From TWA4 sp034086685 (GTDB taxonomy: Bacteria; Bacillota; Clostridia; Lachnospirales; Lachnospiraceae): a DNA stretch of 64,000 nt. Both the position numbers and the translations under genes were made by a program. Below the pieces are notes generated by a model. That model saw only the letters and a list, made by a program, of their open reading frames with translations, had not been told where the DNA came from and made no database searches. Numbering within the stretch: the stretch's first letter is position 1; every line of letters starts with the position of its first letter. The DNA is taken from assembly GCA_034086685.1 (NCBI GenBank), contig JAXDZY010000016.1, positions 5,315 to 69,314 on the forward strand. The letters run 5' to 3'. Positions 59,972 to 64,000 of the stretch are shown here, one piece after another.

Positions 59972-59996
59972 GATTCCCGTTCTGAGTATCCGAAAC

Positions 59997-60542
59997 TCAG
60001 ATACTATCTATAACTTGCCTGATAATATTTTCAGCTGAAAACCCTTCCACATCAAGCATTTCAGCTTTTATCAGGAAAATTTCCTTTATTCCAAAGTGCT
60101 GTACTGCCAGATCTCTGATATATCCAAAGCTGTAATCAGGAAGATAAGGTCCTCCTGCGGTTGTCACATAGTATAATTGCTCAGCCTTGCACATTCCCAC
60201 CGGTTTTCCATCAATGCCGTATCTGGATACAATTCCTGTCACGTAAATATTTTCGATATAGGTTTTTAAATCTGCCGGAAATGACAGGTCCCAGAATGGC
60301 GCAGCTATTACTATTGTGTCAGCAGCAGCGAATTGTTTTGCATATTTGAATATCGGAGAAGAGTAATTTTCATTTTCAATAAGTTCTGTTCGATGTTTTA
60401 ACGCTGCTTTTGACAGAGGATACAGTTTTTCTTCATAAAGCTTTATCTCTTCATATTCTTCGCCAAGTTTCTGAAGCAGCGCCTGTGCAATTCTGTTTGT
60501 TCTTGATTCATCTCTTACACAGCTGTTTATGTATAAAATCAT
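59997..60542 (-). CDS. Flavodoxin-fold NAD(P)H-dependent oxidoreductase (azoreductase/quinone reductase-like)
   Basis: The ATG at 60542 (MILYINSCVRDESRTN) has GAGAGGTGA at the right distance; a GTG at 60551 overlaps that site. The 181-residue protein has an N-terminal FMN-phosphate loop (SCVRDESRTNRIA), AAPFWDLSFPADLKTYIENI and TTAGGPY, as in FMN-dependent NADH azoreductases and modulator-of-drug-activity proteins. Substrate not predictable. It is convergent with the HD-GYP gene. Confidence 0.9.
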   Translation of the reverse strand: MILYINSCVRDESRTNRIAQALLQKLGEEYEEIKLYEEKLYPLSKAALKHRTELIENENYSSPIFKYAKQFAAADTIVIAAPFWDLSFPADLKTYIENIYVTGIVSRYGIDGKPVGMCKAEQLYYVTTAGGPYLPDYSFGYIRDLAVQHFGIKEIFLIKAEMLDVEGFSAENIIRQVIDSI

Positions 60543-60833
60543 TATGCTCACCTCTCTGTTTTTGTATAAATTATAATATAAAATCGAGAATTAATCTATA
60601 GTGAATCCTCCCCACCTCCATCCCGATATATTCACCTGAATACTCCATCTGGTTCCCCCACTCTTGTTCATAAGAAAATATATCATTATATAGAACGATA
60701 TTTCGATAATAATATTTTCAAACTGCACGCTCTTTGTTTTTTCAAACCATTATAATTAGGCAATCCATCTTCATTAAATCTTTATTTTTTCCTGTTATTC
60801 TCTTTCTATAAAACGAGGAAAGAAGGAACAGGT
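60543..60833. other. AT-rich intergenic region before the lantibiotic-immunity locus
   Basis: No lanthipeptide precursor or other small ORF with a good ribosome site was found. A -10-like TATAAA is at 60807-60812 without a clear -35, as expected for an activator-dependent promoter. The drop in GC content marks the start of the immunity locus. Confidence 0.4.
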
Positions 60834-61547
60834 ATGGAAATGATGCTTCAAACTGCAGAACTTTGCAAATCTTTTAAGAAACAGAAGGCGGTAAACAAAG
60901 TTTCACTAAACATTGAGAAGGGGAAAGTCTATGGGTTGCTTGGACCTAATGGGGCCGGAAAATCTACTACTCTGAAAATGATAACGGGTGTTTTAAAACC
61001 AACAGCAGGTAATATTTATTTCAATGGAAAACCATGGAGCAGAGAGGCGTTGTCTGAGATTGGGGCACTGATTGAGAATCCGCCAATCTATGAAAATTTG
61101 TCTGCAAGGGAAAATCTGAAAGTTCGATCATTACTGCTTGGTGCAGATGATAAAAGGATTGATGAGGTACTGCAGATAGTATCTCTTGCAGGTACAGGAA
61201 AAAAGAAGGCGGGGCAGTTTTCTCTGGGAATGAAGCAGAGACTTGGCATTGCAATGGCATTATTGGGTGAGCCAAAGCTTTTAATACTGGATGAACCCAC
61301 GAATGGGTTGGATCCCATCGGAATAGAAGAACTTCGCGGGCTGATACGCTCCTTCCCGGCACAGGGAATTACGGTCATACTTTCCAGCCATATTCTCTCG
61401 GAAGTACAATTATTAGCAGATCATGTGGGAATTATTTCAGATGGTATTTTAGGATATGAAGGTCCACTGGATCAGGGAAAAGATCTGGAAGAACTCTTTA
61501 TGAAGGTAGTGAGAGAAAATAGAAAGGCTGGTGAAAGTTGTGTTTAA
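60834..61547 (+). CDS. Lantibiotic-immunity ABC transporter ATPase (LanF type)
   Basis: A 237-residue ATPase with Walker A GPNGAGKST (residues 37-45), signature FSLGMKQRLGIAMALL, Walker B LLILDEPTNGLDP and switch LSSHILSEV. In the position of the Q-loop it reads GALIENPPIYENLS, i.e. the Glu (E-loop) form that marks lantibiotic- and bacitracin-type immunity ATPases. With the two following permease genes it forms a LanFEG exporter that removes lantibiotic from the membrane. Confidence 0.92.
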   Translation: MEMMLQTAELCKSFKKQKAVNKVSLNIEKGKVYGLLGPNGAGKSTTLKMITGVLKPTAGNIYFNGKPWSREALSEIGALIENPPIYENLSARENLKVRSLLLGADDKRIDEVLQIVSLAGTGKKKAGQFSLGMKQRLGIAMALLGEPKLLILDEPTNGLDPIGIEELRGLIRSFPAQGITVILSSHILSEVQLLADHVGIISDGILGYEGPLDQGKDLEELFMKVVRENRKAGESCV

Positions 61548-62271
61548 TATTGTGAGGGCAGAATATTTGAAAACAAGAAATTCGATGGGGCGGGTACTTA
61601 TCTGGGGATTTCCCATGATTGTATTTGCTTTGGCATTTGTACTTACATCAGGAATGACAAATGCATATGCAGAGAGTGTATGGAACTGGTGGTATACACT
61701 GCTATTGCCCGGAATGCTTGCCGTTACCTGCTGTCTTTCCATAACGCGGGAGAAAAAAACAGGATATTATCATCTAATGACGCTTTCTACAAGTAAAAGA
61801 AAATTGATGATGGGTAAAATTATCTATATGGGATGTGTGATTTTGGCATCTGATATTATTATATTTGCGGGTGCTTCTTTAGGAGGATTTCTATTGACCA
61901 CCTGTGTTCCGCAAAGAGGAGCTTTGGCTGCAGTATTGGTTCTTACAATATCGCAGCTGTGGGAGATACCATTGCTTTTATTTTTGAGTGAACGCTTTGG
62001 AATGATTGTGGAATTACTGGTATGTCTTTTTCTCACGGTCGGAGGTATAATCATTGCACCGACAGAAAAATGGTATTTTTTTGTTTCAGCAATCCCGATG
62101 AGGATTCTTTGCCCGCTCCTTCATATATTGCCGAATGGAATCAGAGCAGAGGAAGGCAATCCGCTTTTGGATGTGGGAGTAGTTCTCCCGGGCATTTGCT
62201 TATCCATTATCTGGTTTATTCTTGCAACAATTCTATTTTTAAATTGGTTTGATAAGAGAGAGGTGAAATAG
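61531..62271 (+). CDS. Lantibiotic-immunity ABC transporter permease (LanE/MutE type)
   Basis: A GTG start inside the end of the ATPase gene (17-base overlap; a GTG at 61540 is an alternative). The 246-residue protein has six hydrophobic helices and family features such as the N-terminal AEYLKTRNSMGRVLIWGFPM, WNWWYTLLLPGMLAVTCCLSITREKKTGYYHLMTLSTSKRKLMMGKI and LSQLWEIP-like segments. It pairs with LanG to form the transport path. Confidence 0.9.
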   Translation: MKVVFNIVRAEYLKTRNSMGRVLIWGFPMIVFALAFVLTSGMTNAYAESVWNWWYTLLLPGMLAVTCCLSITREKKTGYYHLMTLSTSKRKLMMGKIIYMGCVILASDIIIFAGASLGGFLLTTCVPQRGALAAVLVLTISQLWEIPLLLFLSERFGMIVELLVCLFLTVGGIIIAPTEKWYFFVSAIPMRILCPLLHILPNGIRAEEGNPLLDVGVVLPGICLSIIWFILATILFLNWFDKREVK

Positions 62272-62273
62272 AA

Positions 62274-63017
62274 ATGCTTAGAAGGAATCTCCAGGCAGAC
62301 CTGTTGAAAATGAAAGGGCTGCCTATTACGCTTGCGCATATTTTAATTCCGATTATAACGAGCGGGTTGTTTTTAGCATATTATTCTTTTTCCGTTTGGA
62401 GTGAGAATACAAAAATAATTGCTTTCTACCAGGCAGTTGGAGCAGGATTTCCTGTTCTGATTGGAATATTTGCTGCAAGTATCATGGAACAGGAGCAAAA
62501 TGCCGGAGTATACCAGAATCTGCTCACTTTGCGACAAAAGACGACAGCATTTTTGTCTAAGGTGATACTTCTGCTTATATTCAGCCTGTTCTCTGTATTT
62601 TTAGCAGCAGGAATATTTTGCTTCGGGTTTTATAAAATCCTTGGATACAATACAGTAAGCATAGTGACATATATGATGGCTGCATTTATTATGTGGTGTG
62701 GCAGTATTCCGATATATATATGGCAGATATTTTTGGCTTTCCGGTTTGGAAAAGGAGTGTCCATTGGAGTGGGAATAATGTCCGGACTTGTTAGTGCATT
62801 AATGCTTACGAATCTCGGAATGTTTGCCTGGAAGTACATACCTGTTTCATGGAGCGGCAGATTACCATACACATATTTGCAGATTGCTTCAGGTGAATCG
62901 GGAGCAATAGATGAAATGAAGTCTGTAATACCGGTATTTTGCATATTTACAGTGATTAGTATGGTATATTATTTATTATGGGCATCCCATTGGGAAGGAA
63001 GTAGAATATCAGAATAG
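62274..63017 (+). CDS. Lantibiotic-immunity ABC transporter permease (LanG/MutG type)
   Basis: A 247-residue, six-helix protein starting 3 bases after the LanE gene. It opens with LRRNLQADLLKMKGLPITLAHILIPIITSG, and has EQEQNAGVYQNLLTLRQKTTAFLSKVILL in the position equivalent to the REKKTGYYHLM block of LanE. Second permease of the LanFEG set. Confidence 0.9.
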   Translation: MLRRNLQADLLKMKGLPITLAHILIPIITSGLFLAYYSFSVWSENTKIIAFYQAVGAGFPVLIGIFAASIMEQEQNAGVYQNLLTLRQKTTAFLSKVILLLIFSLFSVFLAAGIFCFGFYKILGYNTVSIVTYMMAAFIMWCGSIPIYIWQIFLAFRFGKGVSIGVGIMSGLVSALMLTNLGMFAWKYIPVSWSGRLPYTYLQIASGESGAIDEMKSVIPVFCIFTVISMVYYLLWASHWEGSRISE

Positions 63018-63026
63018 AGGGATCAT

Positions 63027-63689
63027 ATGGCGAAAATATTAGTAGTTGATGATGATACAGCAATCCTTGATATGATAGGAACCATTCTAAATAAGGATGG
63101 ACACCTGGTCACAAAAGTAAGCAACCCGCTTGCGATAAATATGGAAAAAGTGAATCTTTATGATCTGATTTTGCTGGATATTATGATGCCTGGAATGGAT
63201 GGCTTCGTATTGTGTTCAAGAATCAGGCAGCTTGTTGACTGCCCTATTTTGTTTCTTACGGCAAAAACAGAAGAAAGCAGTTTGGTAAATGGTTTGTCAT
63301 TGGGAGCAGATGACTATATCTGTAAGCCATTTGGGGTTATGGAACTTCGTGCGAGAGTTGCCGCGCATCTTAGACGGGAACACCGGGAACATTCTGTCAG
63401 ACTGGTTGTTGGTCATGTCTGCTTTCATTTACCTTTAAAACGGATGATGGTTGATGATAAGGAAATTCCGCTTACAAAGGCGGAGTATGAAATATGTGAG
63501 TTCCTTGCAAAAAACCGTGGGCAGGTTTTTTCAAAAGAACAGATTTTGGAGCAGGTATTTGGATTTGACAGCGAGAGCAATGATAGTACAATTACGACTC
63601 ATATTAAAAATATAAGAACAAAGCTCTCAGATTTCCCTTGCATGCCAATAAAAACAGTCTGGGGGATTGGATATAAATGGGAAGAGTAA
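63027..63689 (+). CDS. OmpR-family response regulator (NisR/SpaR-like) of the immunity locus
   Basis: A 220-residue regulator with receiver residues Asp8-Asp10, phosphoacceptor Asp51 in LLDIMMPG, Lys in CKPF, and a C-terminal winged helix (LTKAEYEICEFLAKNRGQVFSKEQILEQVFGFDSESNDSTITTHIKNIRTKL). It lies 9 bases after LanG and overlaps the kinase gene by 13 bases. LanFEG-RK order is known from stand-alone immunity loci that respond to foreign lantibiotics. Confidence 0.95.
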   Translation: MAKILVVDDDTAILDMIGTILNKDGHLVTKVSNPLAINMEKVNLYDLILLDIMMPGMDGFVLCSRIRQLVDCPILFLTAKTEESSLVNGLSLGADDYICKPFGVMELRARVAAHLRREHREHSVRLVVGHVCFHLPLKRMMVDDKEIPLTKAEYEICEFLAKNRGQVFSKEQILEQVFGFDSESNDSTITTHIKNIRTKLSDFPCMPIKTVWGIGYKWEE

Positions 63690-64000
63690 AGAGAAGCAAT
63701 GCACTCAGCAGGATTTTTATGAGATATGTACTGGTCATGCTTGGATCATTAGTAGGTTTGGTGATTGTTGCTTGGCTGCTACTGTACCTTTTGATTAGTG
63801 CGGGCTGTATCTATCCGGCGAATTATGCAGAGCAAAAGATTAATGAAGCATATGATACTATTCTACGTGCAGATAAAGTGACTGCTGAGATGATTCCCGC
63901 ACTTTGTGATTATGTAATCTTTTCAGAGAATGGAGAGAAAATAGGTGGAGATCTGTCAGAACAATACGAACAGATAGCATGGAATGTTGCAAAGTACGGA
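63677..64000 (+). CDS. Sensor histidine kinase of the immunity locus, N-terminal part
   Basis: The gene runs off the right edge after 108 codons. It begins MGRVKRSNALSRIFMRYVLV and has one membrane helix (about residues 16-43, VMLGSLVGLVIVAWLLLYLLI) followed by an outer segment (CIYPANYAEQKINEAYDTILRADKVT...), as in NisK/SpaK-like kinases. The kinase core is outside the window, so the call rests on this layout and on the overlapping response regulator. Confidence 0.82.
   Translation, partial: MGRVKRSNALSRIFMRYVLVMLGSLVGLVIVAWLLLYLLISAGCIYPANYAEQKINEAYDTILRADKVTAEMIPALCDYVIFSENGEKIGGDLSEQYEQIAWNVAKYG

Noticed and set aside
60543..60833. Possible lanthipeptide precursor gene before the LanFEG locus
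   Set aside because: No short ORF with a leader peptide, Ser/Thr/Cys-rich core and ribosome site was seen on either strand.

Overview
The window looks like a chromosomal segment of an anaerobic, probably spore-forming Clostridia bacterium, most likely Lachnospiraceae-like. This is an inference from gene content: ferredoxin-type Fe-S proteins, a SpoIID protein, a SleB-like hydrolase, a Trp T-box, ATP-type PEP carboxykinase, a Firmicutes-type 6S RNA, AGGAGG ribosome sites and many GTG/TTG starts. No rRNA, tRNA or CRISPR array was seen.

Layout. 1-7.6 kb: end of a BglG/LicT antiterminator, its RNA target and an orphan PTS EIIB; homoserine dehydrogenase, an MscS channel, a lone HATPase protein, an HPr-like protein without the active-site His, a SEC-C protein and a multi-cluster ferredoxin protein. 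7.9-10.6 kb: pabA-pabB-pabC. 10.8-15 kb: sulfur/redox block (C_GCAxxG_C_C-sulfite reductase fusion, CoA-disulfide reductase-rhodanese, FNT channel with a structured leader). 15.1-21.4 kb: metal block (three tandem operator-like repeats, DUF134 regulator, CDF exporter, LysR regulator, Zn/Cd P1B ATPase with a His-rich repeat tract, DtxR regulator). 21.8-22.9 kb: XRE regulator with a degenerate ImmA-like region.

22.9-32.3 kb is the most striking region. A SsuBC/TauBC-like importer is split by a 7.7-kb integrative element. The ATPase N-terminus lies at 32158-32298 and its C-terminus at 23745-24437. Removing the element at a 7-bp repeat (TTTACCG) restores a perfect Walker A motif. The element carries a membrane protein, a BceRS-like two-component system, a MacB/BceAB-type transporter and, at its right end, a large serine recombinase.

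32.4-42.6 kb: tRNA-modification genes tcdA and tmcAL, an ECF sigma factor with a partner of unknown function, pta, a frameshifted SleB-like hydrolase, thrC, pckA and a Fic protein. 42.7-49.7 kb: a Trp T-box and a full trp operon with fused trpGD. 49.7-60.5 kb: a DUF4130/radical SAM pair, 6S RNA, SpoIID, a BlaR1-like peptidase with palindromic operators but no BlaI, an L,D-transpeptidase, an AIM24-like protein, an HD-GYP protein and a flavodoxin-fold oxidoreductase. 60.8-64 kb: a more AT-rich lantibiotic-immunity locus (LanF-E-G, response regulator, start of a sensor kinase). The window thus holds two independent peptide-antibiotic resistance modules, one on a mobile element.
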